Assembly (NCBI RefSeq): GCF_900115345.1
Contig: NZ_FOWC01000007.1
Location: forward strand, 372,001 to 436,000
Source of the DNA: Amycolatopsis rubida
Lineage (GTDB): Bacteria; Actinomycetota; Actinomycetes; Mycobacteriales; Pseudonocardiaceae
Direction of reading: 5' to 3'
Length of the DNA stretch: 64,000 nucleotides
Shown here: piece by piece, positions 17,896 through 26,229 of the stretch
How the letters are laid out: the number at the start of each line of letters is the position of its first letter
How positions within the stretch are numbered: the first letter of the stretch is position 1
Position numbers and translations under genes: made by a program
The notes under the pieces: model-generated
What the model saw: the letters and a program-made list of their open reading frames with translations, nothing else
Database searches by the model: none
Told to the model about the DNA's origin: nothing

Positions 17896-19302
17896 ATGTC
17901 CAGCACCCGCTCCGAGCACGACATGCTCGGCGAAATCAGCGTGCCCGGCGACGTCTACTACGGCGCGCACACCGCCCGTGCGCTGGTCAACTTCCCCCTC
18001 ACCGGCGAAACCCTCGCCGACCGGCCGCACCTCGTCGCCGCGCTGGCCACCGTCAAGGAGGCGGCCGCGCGCGCCAACGCGGAGGTCGGCGCCCTCTCCC
18101 CGGAGCGAGCCACGGCGATCGGGCAGGCGTGCGCGGAGCTTCGCAACGGCCGGTTGCGCGACCAGTTCGTCGTCGACCTCATCCAGGGCGGGGCCGGGAC
18201 CTCGACGAACATGAACGCCAACGAGGTCATCGCCAACCGCGCCCTGGAGGTGCTCGGCCACGCCCGCGGCGCGTACGCCGAACTGCATCCGCTCGACCAC
18301 GTCAACCTCGGCCAGAGCACCAACGACGTCTACCCCACCGCGGTCAAACTCGCCCTCGACCGGCATCTCGCCGAACTGCTGGCCGCGCTCGCCGGACTGC
18401 GGGAAGCGTTCGCGGACAAGGCGATCGAGTTCGCCGACATCCTCAAGATGGGCCGCACCCAGCTGCAGGACGCCGTCCCGATGACGCTCGGCCAGGAATT
18501 CGGCGCGTTCGCCGCCACGCTCGGCGAGGACGAACAGCGGCTCGCCGAAGCCCGGTTGCTGCTGCACGAGCTGAACCTCGGCGGCACGGCGATCGGCACC
18601 GGCCTCAACGCGCGTCCCGGCTACCGCGAGCGGGCAGTCGCGCACTTGCGCGAACTCACCGGCATCACCACGCTCGTCTCCGCGCCCGACCTGATCGAGG
18701 CGACCCAGGACGTCGGCGTGTTCGTCCAGCTGTCCGGTGTGCTGAAACGCGTGGCGGTCAAATTGTCGAAGATCTGCAACGATCTCCGGCTGCTCTCGTC
18801 CGGACCGCAGGCCGGGTTCGGGGAGATCGAGCTGCCCGCCCGGCAGGCCGGGTCCTCGATCATGCCGGGCAAGCTCAACCCGGTCGTCCCGGAGGCGGTC
18901 AACCAGATCGCCTTCGAGATCATCGGCCACGACGTCACGATCACCCTCGCCGCCGAGGGCGGGCAGCTGCAGCTCAACGCCTTCGAACCGATCATCGCGC
19001 GAGCGTTGACCGCCGGTCTCGACCATCTCACCGCCGGCGCCCGGGTGCTCGCCGAACAGTGCGTACGCGGCATCACCGCGCGCCGAGAGCACCTCGCTGG
19101 CATCGTCGCCGCCTCGACCGGCCTGGTCACGGCGCTGAGTCCGGCGCTCGGCTACGAGACCGCGAGCGCGCTCGCCCTGGAAGCGCACCAAACCGGCCGC
19201 CCCGCACTGGAACTGGTGCGGGAACGGCAGCTGCTGACCGACGACCAGATCGGCGTGCTGCTCACCCCGCAGGCCCTCACCGGCGGGCCGGCCCGCACGT
19301 GA
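17896..19302 (+). CDS. aspA: Aspartate ammonia-lyase (aspartase)
   Basis: Converts L-aspartate to fumarate and ammonia. The 468-residue protein has the fumarase/aspartase signature GSSIMPGKLNPV at about residue 319, and the substrate segments GGAGTSTNMNANEV and NLGQSTNDVYPT. The start is the ATG at 17896, behind GGAAGGA. It follows the M20 gene by 25 bases and should be in the same transcript. Fumarate would feed the TCA cycle. Related lyases act on aspartate derivatives (EDDS, iminodisuccinate), so the exact substrate in this catabolic setting may not be plain aspartate. Confidence 0.85.
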   Translation: MSSTRSEHDMLGEISVPGDVYYGAHTARALVNFPLTGETLADRPHLVAALATVKEAAARANAEVGALSPERATAIGQACAELRNGRLRDQFVVDLIQGGAGTSTNMNANEVIANRALEVLGHARGAYAELHPLDHVNLGQSTNDVYPTAVKLALDRHLAELLAALAGLREAFADKAIEFADILKMGRTQLQDAVPMTLGQEFGAFAATLGEDEQRLAEARLLLHELNLGGTAIGTGLNARPGYRERAVAHLRELTGITTLVSAPDLIEATQDVGVFVQLSGVLKRVAVKLSKICNDLRLLSSGPQAGFGEIELPARQAGSSIMPGKLNPVVPEAVNQIAFEIIGHDVTITLAAEGGQLQLNAFEPIIARALTAGLDHLTAGARVLAEQCVRGITARREHLAGIVAASTGLVTALSPALGYETASALALEAHQTGRPALELVRERQLLTDDQIGVLLTPQALTGGPART

Positions 19303-19354
19303 ACGCTGTGTTTCGCGGCCGTCAGACCGTCGTATCGGCACAGCTCAGCGCCTC

Positions 19355-19378
19355 TGCATAAGCCGAACAGATGCATTG
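19355..19378 (+). promoter_or_regulatory. Operator B: copy of the RidA-cluster site
   Basis: TGCATA-N9-GATGCATTG matches 20 of 24 bases of site A (15535-15558), including an unbroken 14-base GAACAGATGCATTG. It lies about 80 bases before the MHS symporter start, the same distance as site A from ridA. A shared regulator is likely; its gene is not identified here. Confidence 0.65.
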
Positions 19379-19456
19379 CTTTGCTTATTACTTCTTGTTA
19401 GATGCCGTGGGCCGCTCTTAGCGTCCTCCCGGAGAACCGGTCCAAGGAGGCCACTC

Positions 19457-20800
19457 ATGACCGCACCCGACGCCTCTCCGGCGCCCGACCTCGCCGAACA
19501 GAGCGCCGATCCCGCGACGCTGCGCCGCAGCGTCGCCGCCGGTGCCGTCGGCGTCTTCGTGCACTGGTTCGACTGGGCCGCCTACGCCTACCTCGCCGGC
19601 ACCATCGCGTCGGTGTTCTTCCCGGCGGGGAACTCGACCGCGGGTCTGCTCGCGGTGTTCGGCGTCTTCGCGGTGTCGTTCGGGATCCGGCCGGTCGGCG
19701 CGCTGATCTTCGGCCCGCTGGGCGACAAGATCGGCCGCAAGCGCACGCTGTCGGTGGTCATCTTCGTGATGTCCGGGGCCACGCTCGTGATCGGCCTGCT
19801 GCCGGGCTACTCCACGATCGGCATCGCGGCCCCGATCCTGCTGGTGCTGCTGCGTTTGCTCCAGGGGCTCGCGGCGGGCGGCGAATTCGGCAGCGCGGCG
19901 AGCTTCCTCGCCGAGTACGCGCCGCGGCGGCGCCGCGGGTTCGGCGTCAGCTGGCTGGAAGTCGGTTCGCTGCTGGGCTTCCTCGCCGGTTCGTTCGTGT
20001 TCCTGCTCTTGTCGATCGGCCTGACGAACGCGCAGCTGGCCTCGTGGGGCTGGCGCGTCCCGTTCCTGATCGCCGCGCCGCTGGGCATCATCGGGTTCGT
20101 CATCCGCAGCAAGATCGAGGACACGCCCGAGTACCGCGCCCTCGAAGCGACCGACAACGTTCCCCGCAGCCCGGTCCGGGAACTGTTCCGCCACAACAAG
20201 AAGCAGCTGCTGCAAGCGGCCGGGCTGATGACCATGATGCACGTGCCGTTCTACGCCGTGCTCACGTACCTGGTCACCTACGAAACCGACTACCTCGGCC
20301 ATTCGGCCGGCAGCGCGGCGGCACTGTCCACCGTGATCTCGCTCGTCGGGCTGGTCCTCGTGCCCTTCTTCGGCCGTCTTTCCGACCGCGTCGGCAGGCG
20401 GCCGGTCCTGATCGCCGCGGGCGTCTCGCTGTTCGTTCTCGCCGTCCCGGCGTACCTGGTGATGCGCACCGGGCTGGTCGGCACCTGGATCGGCGGCCTC
20501 GCGCTCGGCGCCATCCTGGCGGCGATCCTCGGCACTTACGCGGTGTGGTCCGCGGAGATCTTCCCGACCCGCACCCGGCAAAGCGGACTGTCCATCGCGT
20601 ACAACATCACCGCCGCGCTGTTCGCCGGCACCGTGCCGTACCTGATGACTGTCCTGATTTCCGCGACCGGCAGCACGCTCGTGCCCGGCCCGTATCTGAT
20701 GGTCGCGGCGGCCGTCGGTCTGATCGCCGCGTTCTCGCTGCACGAGACCGCCGGAACTCCGTTGCTGCACAAGGAAGACCTGGAGAACACCGAAGCCTGA
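19457..20800 (+). CDS. MFS transporter, metabolite:H+ symporter type
   Basis: A 447-residue protein with 12 predicted membrane helices. The MHS subfamily hallmark FGPLGDKIGRKRTL lies between helices 2 and 3, and FGRLSDRVGRRPVL repeats it in the second half. RLLQGLAAGGEFGSA and FLAEYAPRRRRG are typical of MHS carriers for organic acids such as citrate, alpha-ketoglutarate or shikimate. It is expected in the cytoplasmic membrane as a proton-coupled importer. A strong AAGGAGG precedes the ATG. The operator shared with the RidA cluster implies uptake of the compound broken down there. Confidence 0.88.
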   Translation: MTAPDASPAPDLAEQSADPATLRRSVAAGAVGVFVHWFDWAAYAYLAGTIASVFFPAGNSTAGLLAVFGVFAVSFGIRPVGALIFGPLGDKIGRKRTLSVVIFVMSGATLVIGLLPGYSTIGIAAPILLVLLRLLQGLAAGGEFGSAASFLAEYAPRRRRGFGVSWLEVGSLLGFLAGSFVFLLLSIGLTNAQLASWGWRVPFLIAAPLGIIGFVIRSKIEDTPEYRALEATDNVPRSPVRELFRHNKKQLLQAAGLMTMMHVPFYAVLTYLVTYETDYLGHSAGSAAALSTVISLVGLVLVPFFGRLSDRVGRRPVLIAAGVSLFVLAVPAYLVMRTGLVGTWIGGLALGAILAAILGTYAVWSAEIFPTRTRQSGLSIAYNITAALFAGTVPYLMTVLISATGSTLVPGPYLMVAAAVGLIAAFSLHETAGTPLLHKEDLENTEA

Positions 20801-20830
20801 CCCCCCTCGATTCACCAAAGGCGGTGAAGC

Positions 20831-22312
20831 GTGTCCGAACCCACCTTCGTCAACAGCGAATCAGAAAACCTGCGCCGGAACCTGCGCCGGATCGACTCGA
20901 TCTTCCTCGCGATCGCGGCCATCATCTCGGTGGACACCATCGGCCAGATCGCGACCTCGGGGGCGGAGGCGGTCACCTGGACCGCCGTGCTCCTCGTGCT
21001 GTTCCTGTTCCCGTACGGGCTGGTCATGGCCGAACTGGGCAGCGCGTTCCCGGCGGAGGGCGGGCCCTTCGTCTGGCTGCGGCTCGCGTTCGGGAAACTG
21101 CCCGCCGCGCTCGGCACACTGCTGTACTGGATCACCAACCCGGTGTGGCTGGGCGGATCGATCACTTTCCTCGCGGCCGCGACCTGGCAGCAGTACCTCG
21201 TTCCGGCCTCGCCGGGCGGGTTCGCGGACTACGCGTTCAAGCTCGTTTTCATCTGGCTGGCGATCCTCGGCGCGGTGGTGAGCCTGCGGTACGGCAAGTG
21301 GTTCATCGCCGCCGGGGCGCTGCTGAAGGTCGGGCTGGTGGTGCTTTTCGCCGTGACCGCGGCGATCTACGCCGCGCGCAACGGCGCGCACGGCTCGCTG
21401 GCCTTCTCGCCGACCATCGGCGGATTCCTCGCGGTCGTCCCGGTTCTGATGTTCGCCCTCGTCGGCTTCGAGGCGCCCAACGGCGCCGCGGAGGAGATGC
21501 ACAACCCGCGGCGTGATGTCCCGGTCACGGTCGGCGTTTCCGGTTTGGTGTCGGCGTTGTGCTATCTGGTGCCGGTTTTCGGCATCGTGCTGGTGATGCC
21601 GCCGGACAAGATCAACGGGCTCGGCGGGTTCCTCGACGCCGTGCGCCAGGTGTTCTCCGTCTACGGCGGCGCTTCGGACGCGATGCTGACGCTCGCCGCC
21701 GTCGTGTTCGTTTTCGTTCTGCTGAACCAGGGCTGCTCGTGGATGATCGCCTCGGACCGCATCCAGGCGATGGCTGCTGTCGGCGGCGCCTTCCCGCGCT
21801 GGTTCGGGGCTTTTCATCCGAAGCTGAACACTCCGTTGCGGGTCAATCTGCTCTCCGGCGTGGTCGCGACCGCGTTCACGGTGGTGGCGACGATCGTGCA
21901 GAGCAGTTCGGCTTCGGCGGTGTTCGCGGTGGTGCTGAACATCGCGGTGAGCACGTTGCTGCTGTCGTATCTGCTGATCTTCCCGACGATCCTGGTGCTG
22001 CGGCGGAAATACCCGTCGGCCGAGCGCCCGTTCCGGGTGCCGGGCGGACGGGCCGGGCTGTGGGTCAGCTCGGTGCTGATCTACGCGTGGATCCTGCTGG
22101 GCGCCTGGCAGACGGTGGTGCCCGGAGTGCTGGACCGGGCGCTCGGCGTGCCGTACGACTTCGAGGCGACCTGGGGAGTGTCGCGGCTGACCTTCGAGCT
22201 GTTCACCGCCGGGACGTTGGCGGTGCTGATCGGGTTCGGGATCGCCGGGTACCTCGTCGCCCGCCGGCAACCCGCGCCGGTCACGGAAGTCCCGCAACCG
22301 GCCGCGACCTAG
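20831..22312 (+). CDS. APC-superfamily amino acid permease
   Basis: A 493-residue permease with about 12 membrane helices. It resembles amino acid/GABA antiporter-like APC proteins (VMAELGSAFPAEGGPFVWLRLAFG, then a middle block with FEAPNGAAEEMHNPRRDVP). The GTG at 20831 lies 30 bases after the MHS gene, so the two are probably cotranscribed. Two different carriers in one unit may import a conjugate and exchange or export a product. The substrate cannot be read from sequence. The C-terminal tail is cytoplasmic and proline-rich. Confidence 0.85.
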   Translation: MSEPTFVNSESENLRRNLRRIDSIFLAIAAIISVDTIGQIATSGAEAVTWTAVLLVLFLFPYGLVMAELGSAFPAEGGPFVWLRLAFGKLPAALGTLLYWITNPVWLGGSITFLAAATWQQYLVPASPGGFADYAFKLVFIWLAILGAVVSLRYGKWFIAAGALLKVGLVVLFAVTAAIYAARNGAHGSLAFSPTIGGFLAVVPVLMFALVGFEAPNGAAEEMHNPRRDVPVTVGVSGLVSALCYLVPVFGIVLVMPPDKINGLGGFLDAVRQVFSVYGGASDAMLTLAAVVFVFVLLNQGCSWMIASDRIQAMAAVGGAFPRWFGAFHPKLNTPLRVNLLSGVVATAFTVVATIVQSSSASAVFAVVLNIAVSTLLLSYLLIFPTILVLRRKYPSAERPFRVPGGRAGLWVSSVLIYAWILLGAWQTVVPGVLDRALGVPYDFEATWGVSRLTFELFTAGTLAVLIGFGIAGYLVARRQPAPVTEVPQPAAT

Positions 22313-22315
22313 CCC

Positions 22316-23170
22316 TCAGACCTTCCGCCCCACCACGCCCGCCACGCATCGAGCCGCGTCGCTCAGCGGCTTCAGCCTCGGACCGTCCTGCCACCACTCG
22401 TCCGCGACCGACAAGCCGGGACCGTCCGTCCGGCTCGGCGGCAGCAGTTCCAGGCCGGGCAGCATCGCCTCGATCTCCGCGCGCGTCCGGAACCGCCCGG
22501 CGCCCAACGGCCCGGCCACCAGGATCTCCTCGATCCGCTTCGCGACCGCGGTCAGCTCCGGCACCTCGGGGTCGTAGAAATGCGCCATGGCGACATAGGA
22601 ACCGGGCGCGAGGGCGTCGATGTACTCGCGCATCACCTCGACCGCGCCCTCGCCCTCGTAGTGGTGCATCGTGCCGATGTGCAGGAGCGCGACCGGCTCC
22701 GAGAAGTCGATGCACTCGCGCACCGTTTCGTGTCGCAGCACGGCCCGCGGTTCGAAGATGTCGGCCTCGACCATGTGCGTGAAGTCGTTGTCCTCCAGCA
22801 GCGCGCGGCCGTGCGCGAGCACCACCGGGTCGTTGTCGACGTAGACCACGTGCGCGTCGCGGTGGTAGCGCTGCACGATCTGGTGGGTGTTCTCGGCAGT
22901 CGGCAGGCCGGAACCGCAGTCGAGGAACTGGCGGATGTCGGTCTGGCCCGCCAGCATGCGCAGCGCGCGGTTGTGGAAACCGCGGTTGCCGCGGGCGATG
23001 TGCACTGCCTCGGGGACGGCCGTGCTGATCTTCTCCATCACCGCGCGGTCCACCTCGTAGTGGTGGCTCCCGCCGAGGAACCCGTCGTAGATCCGCGCGA
23101 TGCTCGGGCGGGCCGGGTCCACCCCCACTGGCACCTGGCTGGGCGACAGCGGGGACGACGAGCCGGTCAT
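22316..23170 (-). CDS. SAM-dependent methyltransferase, Methyltransf_19 (DUF574)
   Basis: A 284-residue protein of the actinobacterial S-adenosylmethionine methyltransferase family PF04672, whose substrates are mostly unknown. Characteristic parts are ARPSIARIYDGFLGGSHHYEVD near the N-terminus, QFLDCGSGLPTAENTHQI for cofactor binding, VVYVDNDPVVLAHGRALL and LLHIGTMHHYEG. The ATG at 23170 is preceded by GAGGTGT; an upstream ATG would add an unlikely 32 residues. It is convergent with the APC permease, with only three bases between the stops. Streptomyces genomes carry many copies of this family. Confidence 0.85.
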   Translation of the reverse strand: MTGSSSPLSPSQVPVGVDPARPSIARIYDGFLGGSHHYEVDRAVMEKISTAVPEAVHIARGNRGFHNRALRMLAGQTDIRQFLDCGSGLPTAENTHQIVQRYHRDAHVVYVDNDPVVLAHGRALLEDNDFTHMVEADIFEPRAVLRHETVRECIDFSEPVALLHIGTMHHYEGEGAVEVMREYIDALAPGSYVAMAHFYDPEVPELTAVAKRIEEILVAGPLGAGRFRTRAEIEAMLPGLELLPPSRTDGPGLSVADEWWQDGPRLKPLSDAARCVAGVVGRKV

Positions 23171-23228
23171 GGACACCTCGCGGAGCAGTCGGGCGGCTGT
23201 GGCCCGCTCAGGGTAGTACCGCGGCCGC

Positions 23229-23909
23229 TCAGCCGTGCCAGCGGCGCGGCCGGTCGCCGTTGTCATTGTCGTCGCCGCCCCATTGCTCCAGGTACGAGCT
23301 GACCGCCGAGCGGAACGCGTCCTCCATCGGGTCGTGGGGCTGGTTCCGGCCGTCCTGCTGCGGGTTCTGCGTCGGCTGGACGCGCGGCGGCGGCGCGGTC
23401 GTCGCGGGACGGCTGCTGGCCCGGATGACTGTGTCCCGGACCTGGTCGCTCGCCGGGGCCGGGGACGCGCTGAGCGTGCTCACCGCGGGCGGCGCGGACG
23501 AGGTGGTGCGGACAGGAGCGGGCGGCGGTTGCACCGGCTGCGGACCTGTCCCGCCGGACGCCGACGGCCACAACGCCCACGAGCCGAGCCCCGCGCACAC
23601 TACGACCGCGGCACCGGCGAAGAGGCCGTAGCGCGGCTTTCGCCGGCTGGGCGGCGCGGTCTCGGCGGCCGGCGCGGGCGGATCGGCGACCGGCACCGGG
23701 CCGCGTTTGGCGAGCTGTTCGGCCGGGGAGCCGGTCGAAACGTCGAGGACCCCGCCGAACGCCGAGGTCGGTTCGTCGGCGCGGTCGGCCCGGCGGCGCA
23801 CCAGCGGCGGGGGTTCGCTGCCGTCGATCCGGGGCATCGGCGCCGTCTCGGACAGCCGCACGAGATTCGCGACCGACTCGAGGTCGCTGCCGGACTCCGG
23901 GTTCCCCAT
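23229..23909 (-). CDS. Single-pass membrane protein, proline-rich
   Basis: A 226-residue protein of unknown function. A cytoplasmic N-terminal part (1-92) precedes one membrane helix at about 95-114 (GLFAGAAVVVCAGLGSWALW). The outer part is rich in proline, serine and threonine and ends in a charged DDNDNGDRPRR tail. The ATG at 23909 is chosen because GGAGGT lies at the right distance before it; the GTG at 23921 lies upstream of that site. Topology is N-in by the positive-inside rule. It may be a surface or regulatory scaffold, but no domain is recognised. Confidence 0.7.
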   Translation of the reverse strand: MGNPESGSDLESVANLVRLSETAPMPRIDGSEPPPLVRRRADRADEPTSAFGGVLDVSTGSPAEQLAKRGPVPVADPPAPAAETAPPSRRKPRYGLFAGAAVVVCAGLGSWALWPSASGGTGPQPVQPPPAPVRTTSSAPPAVSTLSASPAPASDQVRDTVIRASSRPATTAPPPRVQPTQNPQQDGRNQPHDPMEDAFRSAVSSYLEQWGGDDNDNGDRPRRWHG

Positions 23910-24052
23910 CCAGACCTCCACCCCGCCGGGGCCGCGCGTCCGCGGCGCTTCCGGCGCGCCAGATCCTAGGGACCCCCGGTCCGCGCTGTAAACCCGTCCC
24001 GGGCGTGATCCAGTACGCTCGACGGGTTTCCGGCCCGGGGAGGAGGCCCGCG

Positions 24053-24997
24053 ATGCGGCCGTTTTCGGTCGAACCCGACACGACCGGCCTGCTCGACGCC
24101 GGCGACGGACAGCAGATCTACTGGGACGCCAGCGGCTCCGGCAAGCCGGTGCTGTGCGTGCACGGCGGCCCCGGCGGAGGCGGCGGCAGCTTCGGCCGGA
24201 GCGGATTCGACCCGGAGAAGTTCCGCGTCGTGGTGTTCGACCAGCGCGGCTGCGGACGGAGCAGGCCGGGCGTCGCGGACCCGGCGGTGAGCCTGGAGCA
24301 CCAGACCACCGGGCAGCTGATCGCCGACATGGAGAAGCTGCGCGTCCATCTCGGCGTCGAAAACTGGCTGCTCTACGGCGGTTCCTGGGGCGCGACGCTC
24401 GCGCTGGCCTACGCGCAGCGGCATCCGGAACGGGTCAGCGGCATCGTGCTGGTCGCCGCCTTCACCTCGTCGCCGGACGAGGTCGACTGGCTCTACCGCG
24501 GCCTCCGGCGGCTGCTGCCCGCGCAATGGGAAGCGTTCCGGGCGGGCGCGCCCGACCCGGACGGAGACCTCCTCGCCGGGTACTCGCGGCTGCTCGCCAG
24601 CCCGGACCGCGCGGTGCGGCTCCGCGCCGCCCGCGATTGGTGCGCCTGGGAAGACGCGGTGATCTCGCACGAATGGACCGGCGGGCGAACCGGCCAGTTC
24701 AGCGCGGGCACCGACGACGAGCTGATCACGCTCGCCCGCCTCTGCGCGCACTACTACAGCCACCACGCCTGGCTTGAGGACGATCAGCTGCTGCGCGACA
24801 TCCGCCTGCTGCACGGCATTCCGGCGGTGCTGATCCACGGACGCGCCGACCTGAGCGCGCCGCTGCGGAAGGCGTGGCAGCTCGCCCAGGCCTGGCCGGA
24901 CGCCGAACTGGTCGTGATCGACGACGCGGGGCACACCGGGAGCCCGTCGATGGGGACGGCGGTGCTGGAGGCGATCGCCCGGTTCGAGGATCGCTAG
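24053..24997 (+). CDS. pip: Proline iminopeptidase (S33)
   Basis: Releases N-terminal proline from peptides. The 314-residue alpha/beta hydrolase has the oxyanion-hole HGGPGG (38-43), DQRGCGRS (63-70), the nucleophile Ser111 in GGSWG, Asp266 in HGRADLS and His294 in DAGHTGS, so the triad is intact. The ATG at 24053 follows GGGAGGAGG. It is convergent with the next gene and their stop codons overlap. The enzyme is probably cytoplasmic because no signal peptide is present. Some family members hydrolyse other esters or amides, so strict proline specificity is inferred. Confidence 0.88.
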   Translation: MRPFSVEPDTTGLLDAGDGQQIYWDASGSGKPVLCVHGGPGGGGGSFGRSGFDPEKFRVVVFDQRGCGRSRPGVADPAVSLEHQTTGQLIADMEKLRVHLGVENWLLYGGSWGATLALAYAQRHPERVSGIVLVAAFTSSPDEVDWLYRGLRRLLPAQWEAFRAGAPDPDGDLLAGYSRLLASPDRAVRLRAARDWCAWEDAVISHEWTGGRTGQFSAGTDDELITLARLCAHYYSHHAWLEDDQLLRDIRLLHGIPAVLIHGRADLSAPLRKAWQLAQAWPDAELVVIDDAGHTGSPSMGTAVLEAIARFEDR

Positions 24998-25518
24998 CGC
25001 AGCACGCGGTAGCGCAGGCTCGTTCCCCGCTGCTCCAGCAACTCCAGCCGCACCGGCGGGCCGGGCCGCTCGAACAGCCGCACCCCGCCGCCGAGCAGCA
25101 CCGGCATCACGATCACCTCGACCTCGTCCAGCAGGCCGGCCTCCACGCAAGCCCGGCCGACCGAAGCGCCCAGCACGTTCACCGTCTTCTCCCCCGCCGC
25201 CGCCCGGGCCGCTTCGACGCCTTCCTCCAGCGAGGAGCGAAACGCCACCCCGGGCGCCGCTGGCGGAGCGGGCTGGCGGGTCAGCACTACCTGCGGCCCG
25301 TCCCAACCGCCGCCGAAAGCCTTGCCTTCGCCCTCGGTGCCGCGGTACGGGTCATCGCCGGAGAACGTCCGGCGGCCGACCAGCAGCGCGCCGACCTCGG
25401 CGGCCAGGTCGTCCGCCGAGGTGTCTCCGGTGTAGGGCGCGAGCCATCCCATGTCCCCGCCGGGCCCGGCGATGAACCCGTCCAGCGACATCGCGGCGGA
25501 GTACAGCAGCTTTCCCAT
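24994..25518 (-). CDS. Dihydrofolate reductase-like (RibD C-terminal) family protein
   Basis: A 174-residue protein of the RibD_C/DHFR-like fold (MGKLLYSAAMSLDGFIAGPGGDM, GRRTFSGDDPYRG, and a C-terminal LDEVEVIVMPVLLGGGVRLF). These stand-alone proteins bind NADPH and are annotated as dihydrofolate reductases, but most lack a proven substrate and are distinct from FolA. The ATG at 25518 gives the usual family length. It ends tail-to-tail with the proline iminopeptidase. It is probably a monocistronic oxidoreductase. Confidence 0.85.
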   Translation of the reverse strand: MGKLLYSAAMSLDGFIAGPGGDMGWLAPYTGDTSADDLAAEVGALLVGRRTFSGDDPYRGTEGEGKAFGGGWDGPQVVLTRQPAPPAAPGVAFRSSLEEGVEAARAAAGEKTVNVLGASVGRACVEAGLLDEVEVIVMPVLLGGGVRLFERPGPPVRLELLEQRGTSLRYRVLR

Positions 25519-25586
25519 GTCAGCCCCTTCGGATCGCCTGACACACCCGCACGAACGGCTGGCCGCCAGCGAAGACAATCGGTCCC

Positions 25587-26141
25587 ATGACCGTATACGC
25601 GATCGGTGGCAGCTCCAGCGTCGGCAAGACGACCGTCGTCGAGTACCTCGCAGCCAGACACGACATCGCCGACGTGATCCACGTCGACGACCTGCGCACC
25701 CACGACGTCACAACACATCCGGCGCACAGCTGGCTTCATTCCGACGCCGAACTCCTGGGCACGTTGCTGGCCTCGACCGCTCGAGTGCAATTTGCCCTGG
25801 CCGCCCAGCTCGACCGGCTCGGCAAGCGCCGCGATCATGTCATCGTCGAAGGGGAAGGCGTACAGCCGGACCTCATGCATCGATACCCGCACCTCGACTG
25901 CCGCGTCGTCTACCTGATCGAATCAGAAGAACGCGTGCTGCTGACGACCTTGGCGACCAGGCCGGGCAACCGGCGCTTCCTCGCGCTGGGCCCGCGCGAA
26001 CAACGCGGAGTGGTGCGGATGAACTATCTGTACGGACAGTGGTTGCGCGCCGAGGCAGAGCGCTACCGGCAGCCTTGGCTAGCCAGCCAGCCCTGGACCA
26101 CGCTGGGGCACCGGGTCGAAGAATGCCTGCTCGGATCCTGA
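25587..26141 (+). CDS. P-loop NTPase/kinase-like protein
   Basis: A 184-residue protein with Walker A GGSSSVGKTT at residues 7-16 and an acidic cluster VIHVDDLRTHDVTTHP that would fit a kinase substrate or Mg site. A Walker B-like VIVEGEGV is near the middle, and a lid-like arginine-rich segment (ATRPGNRRFLALGPREQR) follows. Overall it resembles small-molecule kinases of the 2-phosphoglycerate kinase/zeta-toxin-like group. The substrate is unknown. It is divergent from the DHFR-like gene, with a 68-base gap. No antitoxin-like partner gene is visible beside it. Confidence 0.7.
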   Translation: MTVYAIGGSSSVGKTTVVEYLAARHDIADVIHVDDLRTHDVTTHPAHSWLHSDAELLGTLLASTARVQFALAAQLDRLGKRRDHVIVEGEGVQPDLMHRYPHLDCRVVYLIESEERVLLTTLATRPGNRRFLALGPREQRGVVRMNYLYGQWLRAEAERYRQPWLASQPWTTLGHRVEECLLGS

Positions 26142-26229
26142 ATACCCCGCGCGGACGACGCCTCAGCATGTCGGCTCGGCTGCGCGAGCCTGCCAAGTAC
26201 CGACTCCCGGAAGGGCGGAAACTCATCGG

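Noticed and set aside
25587..26141. Zeta-toxin of a toxin-antitoxin pair
   Set aside because: The P-loop kinase pattern is similar, but no antitoxin-like small gene is adjacent and the toxin's conserved residues were not clear.
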